NCBI RefSeq assembly: GCF_029962605.1
Contig: NZ_CP124750.1
Coordinates: forward strand, 1,426,001 to 1,490,000
Length of the DNA: 64,000 nucleotides
Reading direction: 5' to 3'
DNA from: Serratia sarumanii
Lineage (GTDB): Bacteria; Pseudomonadota; Gammaproteobacteria; Enterobacterales; Enterobacteriaceae
A model generated the notes under the pieces. The model made no database searches. It saw only the letters and a program-made list of their open reading frames with translations, and was not told where the DNA came from. A program made the translations under genes and the position numbers. Positions 45,110-55,154 of this stretch are shown in pieces (position 1 is the first letter of the stretch; each line of letters opens with the position of its first letter).

Positions 45110-48052
45110 TTGCCGACGGCGGCGGAAATCGATTACTACGACAGCGCATTTGATATCGGCAGCCAGCCGCCCGCCTATATGGCCAGTATTTTAATGAGCC
45201 AACCCGATGCCGCTTGGATGAACGGCCAAAGCGAATACGACATTCTCAGCCAGGTTTATTTCTCCGTTTACAATACCGCTCCCGATCCGGATTACATCAA
45301 TGCCTTGCTGCAGCAGGGGCATTTCAACAGCGCTGTCGCTAGCGTTGTCATCGAACTCTTCAACTATCCGGGGGACGATCCGGTAATGCTGGCGCAGCGT
45401 GATGCGCTCGATCAGCGCATTGCAGAAGGTTTGTATCCCGGCACTGCAGCCGATGCCGCCGGCGGAAGCGGCGACGCGCAGGCGATGTTTTATCTGCTGC
45501 GAGCGCCCTGGCAGACCGATGAAATTGCCCATGACGGCAAGCTGCTCAATCAGGGGGGCAATCTGGCGGCGTTGGCGCAGAGCAAGATTGCCACCCTGCC
45601 AATCAACGATCTTTCCGATCATGACTTCATTTTGCATCTGTTCGCTCAGGGATTTGAACGGCCACCGACGGCTCCTGAACTTGCCACTTACCAGCAACGA
45701 CTGGCGGAGGGCGCGACGCGTGGCGATCTGCTGGTGGATATGATCGCGCAGTTGCGCGGGGTGGTGGCGCCGGAAGATGCTGCGGCTCAACAGCATTTCA
45801 ATGCGGCGGGCCAGGAATATTCGCCGGGCGAACTGCCGGCGACCGAGTATCTGGAGCAGATAGCGGCGCTGTTCCGTGCATTGCCCGAGCGGGCGGTGGA
45901 CAGCGCTTCGCTGGACAATTGGAGCAAGACGCTGGCCTCCGGCACGTTGAGCTATACCGAATTGGTCACGGCCCTTCTGGCGACGCCGGAATTTCAGGCG
46001 CAGGTCGGTGGTTTGCAGGGCGACGACTTTATTCAGCACGTCTATCAGGCGGTGCATGGCCGGGCGGCGGATGAACAGCAGCTGGAACACTATCGGGCAT
46101 TGGGCGGCGACAAGGCACTGGTCACGCAGGCGGTGATTGCCGATCTGATCAATGCGCCGCCGGCAGGTGACGTTCAGTATGAACAGTGGATGTTCGCGCG
46201 CGATGTCGGCGCCAGCCTGGCGTATAAAACGACCGCTTCTCTCGCCACCAGCGAGGGCGGCGGCAACGCGTCGGGTACGGTGAATACGCATGCTCACCAT
46301 ACGCTGAGCAATGCGGAAACCGCCGTGCTGTTCAGGGTATTCCTGCATGCTGACGCGGACGTCATGGTTGACCTGAGCTATGCCTCGCAGCTTTCTTATC
46401 TGATCGTCAATGGCGACGCTGCGGCGGATATCTGGCTGCATAATAACCCTGCCGCTCGGTATGGGGTGGACATGACGGTAAACAATGCCAATGTGATAAT
46501 GCATGGCACCTATGGCGACGATCGGGTGCAGCTCACCTCGCAGGCCGACCTCGCCGCCGCCCAAGGGCACTTTTATCTGAACAACGGTAATGACAGTCTG
46601 CTGTGGGGAGGCAATGCCAATGGCGGCGCCAATCATGTGGGGTGGGTGTTCAGCGCCGATGGCGGTGACGGGCACGATATTTTGTCCGCCAACCTGATCG
46701 TCAAAATGACCTCGACGCTCGATCTTTTTGGCGCGCGCATCAGTACGGTGAGCAGCAACGCCGCCAATTTCAGTCATTTCGAACAGATAGATATGGCGGG
46801 TTATATCGGCCAGGCGGAAGCCACGTTGACGCAAATCGGTTGGAACGGTTACAGCACGAAAGCGCTGGCGACGAGTGCTCATGTGTTTGACTACGGGGTA
46901 TTGAGTGGCAACGCCACCGTAGAGGGAACGGACGGCGGGACGATCGTACAGAGCTGGGCGGCGCAGGCGCTTGGCCGTGAGGGATTACTGTTGTCCGGCC
47001 GGGCGGATAACGTCAAGGTGATCAACGCCAATGCCGATGCGGCACGCCTTGAAATCAGCGGCATCGGCGATCATGCGGACAGCCGGCTTGAGATAGCCTT
47101 CCTTGAGAATGCCACCGCTCGTTTCGACCTGTTGTTATCCGGGCGCGGTAACGCCGGCTCATTGGCGCTTGACTCGCATGGCGATGAAAACCCATTGACG
47201 CTGATCGCCGTCACCACCGGCGCCTGGGGAAATGGCGCGCTGACGCTGACGGGGCAAAATGATCAGGTGCAAGACATTACGTTGTCCGGCGGCGCGAATT
47301 TCAACCTGACGCTGACCGAGGGGTATACTCAGGTCCGCCTGGTTGACGCTTCGGCCTTCGCCGGTAATGGGTTCACCCTGACGTCCTCTCATGGCGGCAG
47401 CGGTGACGGCACGATCATTCAAATGTTGGATTCGCTGCCGTTAAGTGGTGACGCGCAGGCCAAATTGGCGCCGCTGCTGGAAGATCTTGGGCTACAGGGC
47501 GAACAGCTGCTGGTCAAAGGCGGGGGAGGCAGCGATCAATTTAACGTGCTGGGAGACACGACGATCGTGGCCGGCGCAGGGAAAAGCCACGTGACGCTGC
47601 ACAGCAGCACGGCGGCGTCAGGCGTGACGTTAAAAGACTTTTCGCTGACGCAGGGCAGCATCGACGATGTGCTCTCAGGCCTGCGGATCGTTCATGGTAC
47701 CGGCGGCGGCGCGCTGGCAGATTATGGCGTCAGCGATGCGCAAGGCGTGGAGGCGAGAATCGGCGCCCTGACGGCCGAACAAGGAAGCAGTGCCAGCCAG
47801 CTGTTGGCCGCGTTGCTCGATCTCGGCCAGCCCGGCGCGTTGAGCGCCAAGGTCGGGGTCAGTAGCGTTCTCGGCGGGCAAAACAGCAGCTATCTCATTG
47901 TCGATAACAATGATGACCACCGTCTGGATGAAGCGGACAGCGTCATCCTGCTTTTGGGACAGGATCATCAAAGTTTGCTCAACGAACTGCGCTATATTCC
48001 GGAAATCATGCTCAACGGCACGGTGGTTGAGCCGGAGCCTCTGGTCGCGTAA
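45110..48052 (+). CDS. S-layer/RTX-like secreted protein (SlaA-like), 5' end unclear
   Basis: At least 980 residues, with no signal peptide. The N-terminal part has DUF4214-type repeats (LILHLFAQGFERPPTAPELATY-like, TDFIQHVYQAVHGRAAD-like). The rest is a glycine/asparagine-rich beta region with RTX-like GGDGHDILSA (near 46661), NNGNDSLLWGG and GGGGSDQF, and the chain ends ...VVEPEPLVA. This is typical for C-terminally signalled type I (Lip-type) secretion, as for Serratia SlaA. The frame continues upstream to 45026 without ATG or GTG, so the 45110 TTG cuts into the first repeat (TQQEVGALIIGIFGR lies upstream). The true start, or a frameshift, is unresolved. Confidence 0.75.
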   Translation: MPTAAEIDYYDSAFDIGSQPPAYMASILMSQPDAAWMNGQSEYDILSQVYFSVYNTAPDPDYINALLQQGHFNSAVASVVIELFNYPGDDPVMLAQRDALDQRIAEGLYPGTAADAAGGSGDAQAMFYLLRAPWQTDEIAHDGKLLNQGGNLAALAQSKIATLPINDLSDHDFILHLFAQGFERPPTAPELATYQQRLAEGATRGDLLVDMIAQLRGVVAPEDAAAQQHFNAAGQEYSPGELPATEYLEQIAALFRALPERAVDSASLDNWSKTLASGTLSYTELVTALLATPEFQAQVGGLQGDDFIQHVYQAVHGRAADEQQLEHYRALGGDKALVTQAVIADLINAPPAGDVQYEQWMFARDVGASLAYKTTASLATSEGGGNASGTVNTHAHHTLSNAETAVLFRVFLHADADVMVDLSYASQLSYLIVNGDAAADIWLHNNPAARYGVDMTVNNANVIMHGTYGDDRVQLTSQADLAAAQGHFYLNNGNDSLLWGGNANGGANHVGWVFSADGGDGHDILSANLIVKMTSTLDLFGARISTVSSNAANFSHFEQIDMAGYIGQAEATLTQIGWNGYSTKALATSAHVFDYGVLSGNATVEGTDGGTIVQSWAAQALGREGLLLSGRADNVKVINANADAARLEISGIGDHADSRLEIAFLENATARFDLLLSGRGNAGSLALDSHGDENPLTLIAVTTGAWGNGALTLTGQNDQVQDITLSGGANFNLTLTEGYTQVRLVDASAFAGNGFTLTSSHGGSGDGTIIQMLDSLPLSGDAQAKLAPLLEDLGLQGEQLLVKGGGGSDQFNVLGDTTIVAGAGKSHVTLHSSTAASGVTLKDFSLTQGSIDDVLSGLRIVHGTGGGALADYGVSDAQGVEARIGALTAEQGSSASQLLAALLDLGQPGALSAKVGVSSVLGGQNSSYLIVDNNDDHRLDEADSVILLLGQDHQSLLNELRYIPEIMLNGTVVEPEPLVA

Positions 48053-48071
48053 GGGCAATGTTTTAGCTCAA

Positions 48072-48097
48072 CGGCGCCGGTTATCCTGCCGGCGCCG
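48072..48097 (+). terminator. Hairpin after the S-layer-like gene
   Basis: The 9-bp arms CGGCGCCGG / CCGGCGCCG have an 8-base loop, followed by ACAAAAATCC. There is no U-tract, so termination is probable but unproven. Confidence 0.5.
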
Positions 48098-48360
48098 ACA
48101 AAAATCCGCATTTTACCTTTCAATTTTCATCACTTACGTTATTCTCAATACGGAATTAATAATAAAAATCTTAGGCTGTTGGTTTATTTAAATTCTAATA
48201 ATTACTTTACTGAATAAATAAATTCAATCCGGTTAATAGCAATAACCAGAAGGAACGGCGCTGCCCGTTCCTTCCGCGATGGCACGTCTGCGTGTGGGCG
48301 CGGCACGTGGCCAGGCAAAAATAAGAAAAGCGCCATCATCTGCCACAAGGACTACACCTT
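48098..48360. other. AT-rich gap before the chemoreceptor gene
   Basis: About 260 bp. It is strongly AT-rich from 48115 to 48245, consistent with a promoter. A short GGAACGG/CCGTTCC hairpin lies near 48255-48272. No gene is supported. Confidence 0.35.
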
Positions 48361-49665
48361 ATGCTGTTACGATTCAGTCAGTTAACTACCCACAAAGGCG
48401 CCGAACTGAGCGCGATAGAACACGCCGTTCCGATGATCGTATTCTCGCCCGATGGCACGGTATTGCGCGCCAACGATCTTTTCCTCAACACGCTGGGATT
48501 TCAACGCGATGACGTGATTGGCCGGCATCACCGTATTTTCTGCGATCCGAACTATGTTGCCAGCCCGCTATACCGCAAACATTGGGAGACGCTGAATAAG
48601 GGCCAACCCATTACGGACACCATAAAGCGCATCGCGAAAAACGGCGAGGCGGTGTGGCTGCAAGGCACCTATGCGCCGGTGCTGAATAAACAGGGTAAGG
48701 TGGTGGAGATCGTCAAGATTGCCAGCGAAGTGACCGAGCGAGTGACCCAGGCGCAGGAGCATCGCAGCCTGCTGGCGGCGCTGAATCGATCGATGGCGAT
48801 GATCGCTTTCACGCCGCAGGGCACCATCGTCAGCGCTAACGACAATATGCTGGCGCTGATGGGCTATCGGCTGGAAGAGGCGTGCGGGCAGTCGCATGCG
48901 GTGCTGTGCCCGCCGGAGTTCGCCAATTCCGACGATTATCGGCGGCATTGGCAGCGCCTGGCGCGCGGCGAGTTCATCACCGGGCGTTTTGAGCGCCTCA
49001 ACCGGCGCGGCGAACGGGTATGGCTGGAGGCCAGTTACAACCCGATCCTCGACAACGAAGGCCAGGTGGTGAAGGTGGTGAAGATTGCCCAGGACATCAC
49101 CCGGCTGATGCAACAGCAGCAGCATGAAGAAGAGATGGTGCGCAACGCGCATCATCTGTCGCTCGATACCGATCGGCAGGCGGCGCAGGGCGCGATCATC
49201 GTGCAGCAGGCGGTGAAAGGCATGCAGCAGGTCGAAGCGGCGGCGCGCGAAACCTCGGACGTGGTCACCGAGCTGGGCAAGTGTTCTCAGCAGATCGGCA
49301 CCATCGTCGAAGCCATTCGTAAAATCGCTTCCCAAACCAACCTGCTGGCGATTAACGCCTCGATCGAAGCCGCCCACGCCGGCGAGCACGGGCGCGGTTT
49401 TGCGGTGGTGGCCAACGAAGTGCGCACGCTGGCGGAACAGTCGCGCAAGGCGGCGACCGAGATCGAACGCATGACCAAGTCTATCCAGCAAGGCGTGGCG
49501 GCGGCGATTGCCGGCATGGCAACCTGCGTGGAGCAGGCCGGCGGCGGCGTGGCGCTGACCCATGACGCCGGTGAAGTGATCAACCAGGTCAACATCGGCA
49601 TGCACGACGTGGTGAAGCTGATGCAGGCGTTTGCATCGGTGAAGCAGAGCGACGCGCTGCACTGA
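48361..49665 (+). CDS. Soluble PAS-PAS methyl-accepting chemotaxis protein (BdlA-like)
   Basis: The 434-aa protein has two PAS domains ([20 protein letters not shown], about 20-135; [20 protein letters not shown], about 140-255) and an MCP signalling hairpin ([40 protein letters not shown]). It has no transmembrane helix or periplasmic domain, so it is a cytosolic sensor. The PAS-PAS-MCP layout matches Pseudomonas BdlA, which links biofilm dispersal to redox state. The last ~60 residues are shorter than a standard MCP helix. It follows the S-layer-like gene. Confidence 0.87.
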   Translation: MLLRFSQLTTHKGAELSAIEHAVPMIVFSPDGTVLRANDLFLNTLGFQRDDVIGRHHRIFCDPNYVASPLYRKHWETLNKGQPITDTIKRIAKNGEAVWLQGTYAPVLNKQGKVVEIVKIASEVTERVTQAQEHRSLLAALNRSMAMIAFTPQGTIVSANDNMLALMGYRLEEACGQSHAVLCPPEFANSDDYRRHWQRLARGEFITGRFERLNRRGERVWLEASYNPILDNEGQVVKVVKIAQDITRLMQQQQHEEEMVRNAHHLSLDTDRQAAQGAIIVQQAVKGMQQVEAAARETSDVVTELGKCSQQIGTIVEAIRKIASQTNLLAINASIEAAHAGEHGRGFAVVANEVRTLAEQSRKAATEIERMTKSIQQGVAAAIAGMATCVEQAGGGVALTHDAGEVINQVNIGMHDVVKLMQAFASVKQSDALH

Positions 49666-49772
49666 CTTTTCATCGCGCCGCCCGCCGAAAACGGGGGCGG
49701 CGTTTTTATCTTCCCGCCGATTCGCACGCCGTTGAGCCGTGGTTCAATTTTTCCGGCCTATGCTATCCTTAA

Positions 49773-49796
49773 ATATGAACGAACGTTCGTTCATAT
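49773..49796. promoter_or_regulatory. Perfect 24-bp palindromic operator of the TetR gene
   Basis: The 24 bases at 49773-49796 read identically on both strands; the half-site is ATATGAACGAAC. It lies 48 bp upstream of the TetR start, just after a TATGCT/TATCCT -10-like element. This is typical of TetR/AcrR autoregulation. Confidence 0.8.
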
Positions 49797-49843
49797 TCAC
49801 TCGATGGCGCCAGGCGCCCCCTTCACCGTTTCGGGAGCTGCCG

Positions 49844-50413
49844 ATGGGAAACCGAGAAAAGATTGTCGAGGCCGCGCTGCACAGCTTTACCCATAGGGGA
49901 TTTCACCAGACCAGCATGCGGGATATCGCGCAGGCGGCGGGCGTCAGCGTCGGCAACCTCTATAACCACTTTACCGGCAAGGAAGCGTTGATCGGCGAGA
50001 TCGCGCTGCTGGAAAACGGCGTATTCGCCGAGTTTGCCGCCGGGCTGCGGGCCGACAGAACGCGGCCGAAGCAGGCGCTGTCGGCCTTTTTCACCGCCTA
50101 TCACGCCTTTGTCGCCGAGCCGGCCAATGTGCAGCTGTCGGCTGAGATCGTGGCGGAGGTGGCGCGCAACCCGGCGTTGGCCGAGCCGTTCAGCGCCAAC
50201 CAGCGGCAGCTGATTGAGGCGCTGGCGACGGTTATCGCCGAGGCTCAGCAAACCGGTGAGATCGCACCGGCGATAGCGCCGTTGCCGCTCGCGCAGCTGG
50301 TGCTGGACGCGATCGAAAGTCAGGCCTGGCGGCAGGCGATCTTTACGTCGCCTGCGCCGGAGGAGACCACGCCGGTGCGGCTGTTGGAACAGCTGCTCTA
50401 CCGGCATCCCTAG
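49844..50413 (+). CDS. TetR-family regulator
   Basis: The 189-aa protein has an N-terminal TetR HTH (KIVEAALHSFTHRGFHQTSM, DIAQAAGVSVGNLYNHFTGK) and a helical ligand domain. GGGAG lies 7 bases before the ATG at 49844; longer frames run through the operator and are unlikely. It probably represses its own operon (TetR, GNAT, alpha/beta hydrolase) via the palindrome. The inducer is unknown. Confidence 0.9.
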   Translation: MGNREKIVEAALHSFTHRGFHQTSMRDIAQAAGVSVGNLYNHFTGKEALIGEIALLENGVFAEFAAGLRADRTRPKQALSAFFTAYHAFVAEPANVQLSAEIVAEVARNPALAEPFSANQRQLIEALATVIAEAQQTGEIAPAIAPLPLAQLVLDAIESQAWRQAIFTSPAPEETTPVRLLEQLLYRHP

Positions 50414-50424
50414 TCGAGGTGGAT

Positions 50425-51063
50425 ATGCTGCACATTGAGCCGTACCGCGATGCTGACCGCCTGCAAACGGCGGCGCTGATCTACGCCGCGTTCTGCGACA
50501 AGTTTCAGCGCGCGCGCCGTCTGAGCGCCCGCCTTCAGTGGCGTTTGTTCTATCGGCTATGGAGTTGGAAGCAAGGCGGTAGCCGGGAGCGCAGCTTTGT
50601 GGCGAAGCAGGATGAACAGGTGGTGGCGGCCTTTGCCCTCAATGCGGCCGCTGGCGAGAACAGCGCCGGGCGGTGTCCGCGCACCTTGCCGATTTGGCGG
50701 CTGTGCCGCCGCTATGGCTGGCTGAACGTTTGGCGCATGTATCTGCAAATGGCGGTGTTGCGGCACACCCCGGCGGCCGATGAACTGTATCTCTCTTACC
50801 TGGCGGTGGCCGAGAGTCAGCGTGGCAAAGGGGTGGGCAAGCGGCTGCTGCAGTGGATGAACGACTACGCTGCCGGGCAAGGCGCGGGCCGACGCCTGAG
50901 CCTGCACGTCAGCCGGCGCAACGTGGATGCGCTGCGCCTGTATCGGCGCTGCGGTTTTCAGGTGCGGCGAGAAGAGCATTACGCTGCGTTGGGATGGCTG
51001 TTCGGCCAGGCCGACTGGGTGTTGATGGAGAGACGCTGCGGGGAGGCGACGTGCGCAAAATAG
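50425..51063 (+). CDS. GNAT family N-acetyltransferase
   Basis: The 212-aa protein has ELYLSYLAVAESQRGKGVGK (motif A), LSLHVSRRNVDALRLYRRCG and FQVRREEHY. The substrate is unknown. GAGGTGG precedes the ATG at 50425. It follows the TetR gene by 11 bp. Its end overlaps the hydrolase start by 13 bp, indicating a translationally coupled operon. Confidence 0.85.
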   Translation: MLHIEPYRDADRLQTAALIYAAFCDKFQRARRLSARLQWRLFYRLWSWKQGGSRERSFVAKQDEQVVAAFALNAAAGENSAGRCPRTLPIWRLCRRYGWLNVWRMYLQMAVLRHTPAADELYLSYLAVAESQRGKGVGKRLLQWMNDYAAGQGAGRRLSLHVSRRNVDALRLYRRCGFQVRREEHYAALGWLFGQADWVLMERRCGEATCAK

Positions 51064-52055
51064 GATTGTGCAGCGTGGCGCTGTTCCTGCTGGCGTTCGG
51101 CTGGGTCATTTTCGTCAACGACTTTCGCTTCGTCACTGAACCGGTCACGGTGACCGCCGGCGGCAACCGGCTGACCGGCACGCTGGTGTTGCCGCAGCAT
51201 GCGCCGGTCAAGCCCGGCGTCGTGGTGTTCGTACACGGTGATGGGCCGGCTAACGCCAGCCGCGACGAAGGCTATTACGGCATTTGGGAGGCGATGGCGC
51301 AGCAGGGCTACGCGGTTTTATCCTTCGATAAGCCGGGCGTTGGCGGCTCCGGCGGCAACTGGCTGCATCAGACCATGGCGGATCGCGCGCGGGAAACCGC
51401 CGATATCATCGACTGGGCCCGGCGGGACGGGCGCTTCGATGCGCGCTGCGTGGGGCTATGGGGCACCAGCCAGGCGGGGTGGGTGATGCCGGCGGTGGCG
51501 CGTTTGCGCCCCGACATCGCCTTCACGCTGGCGCTGGCGCCGGCGATCAACTGGCTGCGGCAAGGGCGTTATAACACCCGGGCGGCGATGGCGGCGGCAG
51601 GGGATGATGAAGCGCTGATCCAGGCGCGCGAGGCGCATTGGCGCCACATTCAGACGCTGCTCGAACAGCCGGACGGCTACGCGCAGTACCGCCGCGAGTA
51701 TGGCGCCGCCGCTGCATTGAGCGCCGACCGCTGGCACTTTATCCGCGCTAACATGGCCAGCGACGCGACGGCGGAATTGCGGCATTTCACCACGCCGGTG
51801 CACCTGATCCTGGGCGGGCGCGACGTCAACGTGGACGCGGACGAAACCGAGCGCGTGTATCGGCAAACGATCCCGGCCTCGCTGCTGACGGTGACGCGCA
51901 TCGACGAGGCCGATCATGTGATGATCAAACCGTTGTTCGCCCGCCATCCGTGGCTGATCAACGTGGTTGGCCTGTTTGCGCCGCGCTCGGTGCAATACGA
52001 CGCCTACCGACAGGACGTGGCGGCCTTTCTGGCCGCTCAGCCCTGCGGGCGCTAA
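51051..52055 (+). CDS. Alpha/beta hydrolase, exported or membrane-anchored
   Basis: The 334-aa protein has an N-terminal hydrophobic segment (IGLCSVALFLLAFGWVIFV) acting as signal or anchor, then a serine hydrolase fold. The oxyanion region is VVFVHGDGPA and the nucleophile sits in LWGTSQAGWVMP (GxSxxG). The acid and histidine fall in LILGGRDVNV and EADHVMIK. The start is GTG with GGGAGG upstream. Its stop overlaps the convergent ybiO end by 4 bp. The substrate is unknown. Confidence 0.85.
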   Translation: MRKIGLCSVALFLLAFGWVIFVNDFRFVTEPVTVTAGGNRLTGTLVLPQHAPVKPGVVVFVHGDGPANASRDEGYYGIWEAMAQQGYAVLSFDKPGVGGSGGNWLHQTMADRARETADIIDWARRDGRFDARCVGLWGTSQAGWVMPAVARLRPDIAFTLALAPAINWLRQGRYNTRAAMAAAGDDEALIQAREAHWRHIQTLLEQPDGYAQYRREYGAAAALSADRWHFIRANMASDATAELRHFTTPVHLILGGRDVNVDADETERVYRQTIPASLLTVTRIDEADHVMIKPLFARHPWLINVVGLFAPRSVQYDAYRQDVAAFLAAQPCGR

Positions 52056-54277
52056 CCGCCGGGGACCGAGGGCGGCGCCTGTTCTTCGTGCGGCTGCGGC
52101 GCGCGGGAGATCTGCATCGCCTGCTGCGGCATGCCGATGCCGGCCCGATCGAAATGGATTTTCACCAGCCGATCGAGGGCGTACTGGACCACCCACTGTT
52201 TCAGCGCCTGCGTGCGCACCGTCACGCGGGTGGTGAACGAGCGGTCGCCCAGCGCCACCACGCCGTTGAAGACCGGCTCGCCAATCAGGAAATGCTTCAC
52301 CTGTTCATCTTGCTTCAGCGCCGCGATGGCCTGATGCAGCACTTCATTGACCCGATCGATATCCTCGTCGCGGCTGACGGTGTAGTTGGCGCGGTATACC
52401 CCGAATTCGCGCGCATAGTTGGCCAGCGTAGTGATCGAGGAGTACGGCACGATGTGGTAGACGCCGTAGTCGTCGCGCAGGCCGATCGAGCGAATGGTCA
52501 TGCGCTCCACGGTGCCGGTGATGCCGCTGACGGTGACGTATTCGCCGGTGTTCATGCCGTTTTCGAACTGGATGAACACGCCGGTGATCACGTCTTTCAC
52601 CAGCGTCTGGGCGCCGAAGCTGATAGCCAGCCCCAGCGCGCCGGCGCCCGCCAGCAGCGGCGCGATGTTCAGCCCCACCTGCGACAGCACGATCATCACG
52701 GTAATGGTGCTGATAACGATGGCCAGCACGTTGCGAAACAGCGTCAGCAGCGTGCGTTCGCGTGCGCTCGGCCGCACGCCGTTGCTCAGTTCCAGCGCCA
52801 GGCGGTGCTCGATGATGCTGGCCATCAGCGTCCAGCTGAAGACGGCGATCAGCAGGATCAGCAGGATATGCACCAGCCCGCCGAGCGTTCGCTGGCCATT
52901 TTCGCTGCCCGCCCACTGGTACAGGTTGATCAGGTGCCAGGCATCGAGCAGGAACAGCGTCACCGCCAGCACCACCATCACCCGCAGTATCTTCAGCCCG
53001 TTGGGGATGTAGGAGTTGATGCGCCGCTCGAGCATCGGATAGCGCAGATTAACGTCGGTCGGCAGCGAAATGCGGCGGAAAATCCAGCGGGTCAGCATGC
53101 CGGACAGCAGAGCGCCGACGCCGACCACCAGCAGGCTTTTCACCGTGGCGCTCATCATAAAGCGCAGGCTGTTGCCGATGTCGAACTGGGACAGCACGAA
53201 CAACACCAGAAAATAGGCGATCGCCAGCAGATGCCAGATATGCCCCAGGCCGCGCAGGATCGCGCTGAAAAACGCCATCGACCGTTCGGCCAGCAGGTTG
53301 ATCTGTTGCTGTATCGGCTTGCGGTTGTGCAGGATCAGCCAGATGGCGTACAGCGTCAGCGCCAGCATCACCACCAGATTGACGGCGGCGGCGGCCGGGT
53401 AGCTGATCTGCACCGCCACCACCGGCACCACCACCATCAGGCCGTAGCCGATCAGGCCGCTGAGCCAGGCGAGGCGCGTGTTCCAGTAGCGCGCGCTCTG
53501 GTCGCTGAAGGGGAAGGGGCGCAGGTAGTCGAAGTTGGGGGCGAAAATCAGCCGCAGCACCGCTTTGAAAAACTCAATCACCGCGAAGGCGCTGAGAAAC
53601 AGGGTCTGCAGCCGCAGAATGGTGGCGCTGTCGGCGTGGACGTGGCGGGCGAACAGGTTGCCCGCCGCCAGCGCCAGCAGCAGCACCAGCAGATCGACGG
53701 CGAAAGCGCCGAGAATGGCGGCGGGGCGCTTATACCACGGGCCGCGCTGTAGCCGCGCGTTGTGCCCCCAGCTGCCCATGCGTTTGTACAACGGCGCGAT
53801 CAGCCGCCGGATCAGGTGGAACAGCGCAAAGGTGACCGCCACCGTCAGCAGAAAGTAACCCAGCGCGCGGAAAAAGCCGGCGGGATTGAAAACGCGCTTC
53901 GGACCGGAGTCGATCAGCTTTTGCAGCGCGCCGAGCTTCTGGTTAAAGGTGCCGATGCCCTCCTGCGCCAGCGAGTTCAGGCTGTCGCTCAGCGTGGCCG
54001 GCGTTGATTCCTCCGGCGTTGTTGGGGCGGCGGCGGGGGCGTCGCCGGCGGCCTGTTTCAGGTGGTTGATGAGTGCCGCGCGCGCTTTGTCGTCTTGCAG
54101 CAGATCGGCCAGCGCGGCGTAGGCGGCCTTCTGCTGCTCGCTCTTGTCGGCGGGCGCGGGCGGCGCGTTTTGCGCCAGCGCCGGTGGCGCGAAGACGTTC
54201 AGGGTCAGCAACAGCAGCAGGAAAAGCAGGTGTTCTCGCAGATGAGAACCTCGTCGGGAGTCTGCGTTTGGCGGCAT
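52052..54277 (-). CDS. ybiO: Mechanosensitive channel YbiO (MscS family)
   Basis: The 741-aa inner-membrane protein is the same length as E. coli YbiO. It has an N-terminal signal and periplasmic part, about ten helices, and the MscS core with the pore helix region LLAGAGALGLAISFGAQTLV and the cytoplasmic domain (YVTVSGITGTVERMTIRSI). It opens under membrane tension to release solutes in hypoosmotic shock. Its position between rlmF and glnQ matches E. coli. Confidence 0.93.
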   Translation of the reverse strand: MPPNADSRRGSHLREHLLFLLLLLTLNVFAPPALAQNAPPAPADKSEQQKAAYAALADLLQDDKARAALINHLKQAAGDAPAAAPTTPEESTPATLSDSLNSLAQEGIGTFNQKLGALQKLIDSGPKRVFNPAGFFRALGYFLLTVAVTFALFHLIRRLIAPLYKRMGSWGHNARLQRGPWYKRPAAILGAFAVDLLVLLLALAAGNLFARHVHADSATILRLQTLFLSAFAVIEFFKAVLRLIFAPNFDYLRPFPFSDQSARYWNTRLAWLSGLIGYGLMVVVPVVAVQISYPAAAAVNLVVMLALTLYAIWLILHNRKPIQQQINLLAERSMAFFSAILRGLGHIWHLLAIAYFLVLFVLSQFDIGNSLRFMMSATVKSLLVVGVGALLSGMLTRWIFRRISLPTDVNLRYPMLERRINSYIPNGLKILRVMVVLAVTLFLLDAWHLINLYQWAGSENGQRTLGGLVHILLILLIAVFSWTLMASIIEHRLALELSNGVRPSARERTLLTLFRNVLAIVISTITVMIVLSQVGLNIAPLLAGAGALGLAISFGAQTLVKDVITGVFIQFENGMNTGEYVTVSGITGTVERMTIRSIGLRDDYGVYHIVPYSSITTLANYAREFGVYRANYTVSRDEDIDRVNEVLHQAIAALKQDEQVKHFLIGEPVFNGVVALGDRSFTTRVTVRTQALKQWVVQYALDRLVKIHFDRAGIGMPQQAMQISRAPQPHEEQAPPSVPGG

Positions 54278-54431
54278 TGTTCCTCTCTTTGGCGTTCTGT
54301 GATCGGCGGATGTCAGAGCAATACGATGAAAAACAATGAATATAGTAGGAAAGGTGGCGCGATGTGGCGTGGGAACGCGTGCGGAATGAAAGCGGCGGGC
54401 GCGTGGCGCGCCCGCCGTGAAACCGCCAGGA

Positions 54432-55154
54432 TCAGGATACGTGCTGCAGGAACTCCTGCAGACGCGGGCTTGGCGGATGGTTGATCAGGTCGTGCGGGTT
54501 GCCGTCTTCGGCAATCCGGCCCTTATCGATAAAGATCAGGCGCGACGCCACTTTTTCGGCAAAGCCGACTTCGTGGGTGACGATGACCATCGTCATGCCT
54601 TCCTCGGCCAGATCCTGCATCACCTTCAGCACTTCGTGGCGCAATTCCGGATCGAGCGCGGAGGTCGGCTCGTCGAACAGCATCATTTTCGGCTTCACCG
54701 CCAGCGCGCGCGCAATCGCCACGCGCTGCTGCTGCCCGCCCGACAGTTCGGACGGGTAGTGGTGGGCACGCTCCGCCAGACCGACCTTGGCCAGCAGCTC
54801 GCGCGCCAGCTTTTCCGCATCGGACTTCTTCGCGCCGCGCACGCGGATCGGGCCGAAGGCGACGTTTTCCAGCGCCGTCAGGTGTGGGAACAGGTAGAAC
54901 TGCTGGAACACCATGCCGGCTTCCTGGCGGATCAACCGATCGTCCACTTTCGGATCGTTGGCTTTCAGGCCGTCGACGATCAGATCGCCGCTGGTGACCT
55001 CTTCCAGCTTGTTGATGCAGCGCAGCAGGGTGGATTTGCCGGAGCCGGACGGCCCGATGATCACCACCACTTCGCCTTTGTCGATCTTCAAATCGATGTT
55101 ATGCAGCACCTGGGTTTGGCCAAAATGCTTGGAGACGTTTTTAAATTCAATCAC
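54432..55154 (-). CDS. glnQ: Glutamine ABC transporter ATP-binding protein
   Basis: The 240-aa ABC ATPase has Walker [10 protein letters not shown], signature [14 protein letters not shown], Walker [13 protein letters not shown] and H-loop VTHEV. It powers glutamine import with GlnP and GlnH. It overlaps the glnP stop by 4 bp. It is the last gene of glnHPQ. Confidence 0.95.
   Translation of the reverse strand: MIEFKNVSKHFGQTQVLHNIDLKIDKGEVVVIIGPSGSGKSTLLRCINKLEEVTSGDLIVDGLKANDPKVDDRLIRQEAGMVFQQFYLFPHLTALENVAFGPIRVRGAKKSDAEKLARELLAKVGLAERAHHYPSELSGGQQQRVAIARALAVKPKMMLFDEPTSALDPELRHEVLKVMQDLAEEGMTMVIVTHEVGFAEKVASRLIFIDKGRIAEDGNPHDLINHPPSPRLQEFLQHVS

Noticed and set aside
51950..53752. 600-residue plus-strand frame over ybiO
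   Set aside because: Shadow of ybiO, whose length and motifs match the E. coli protein.
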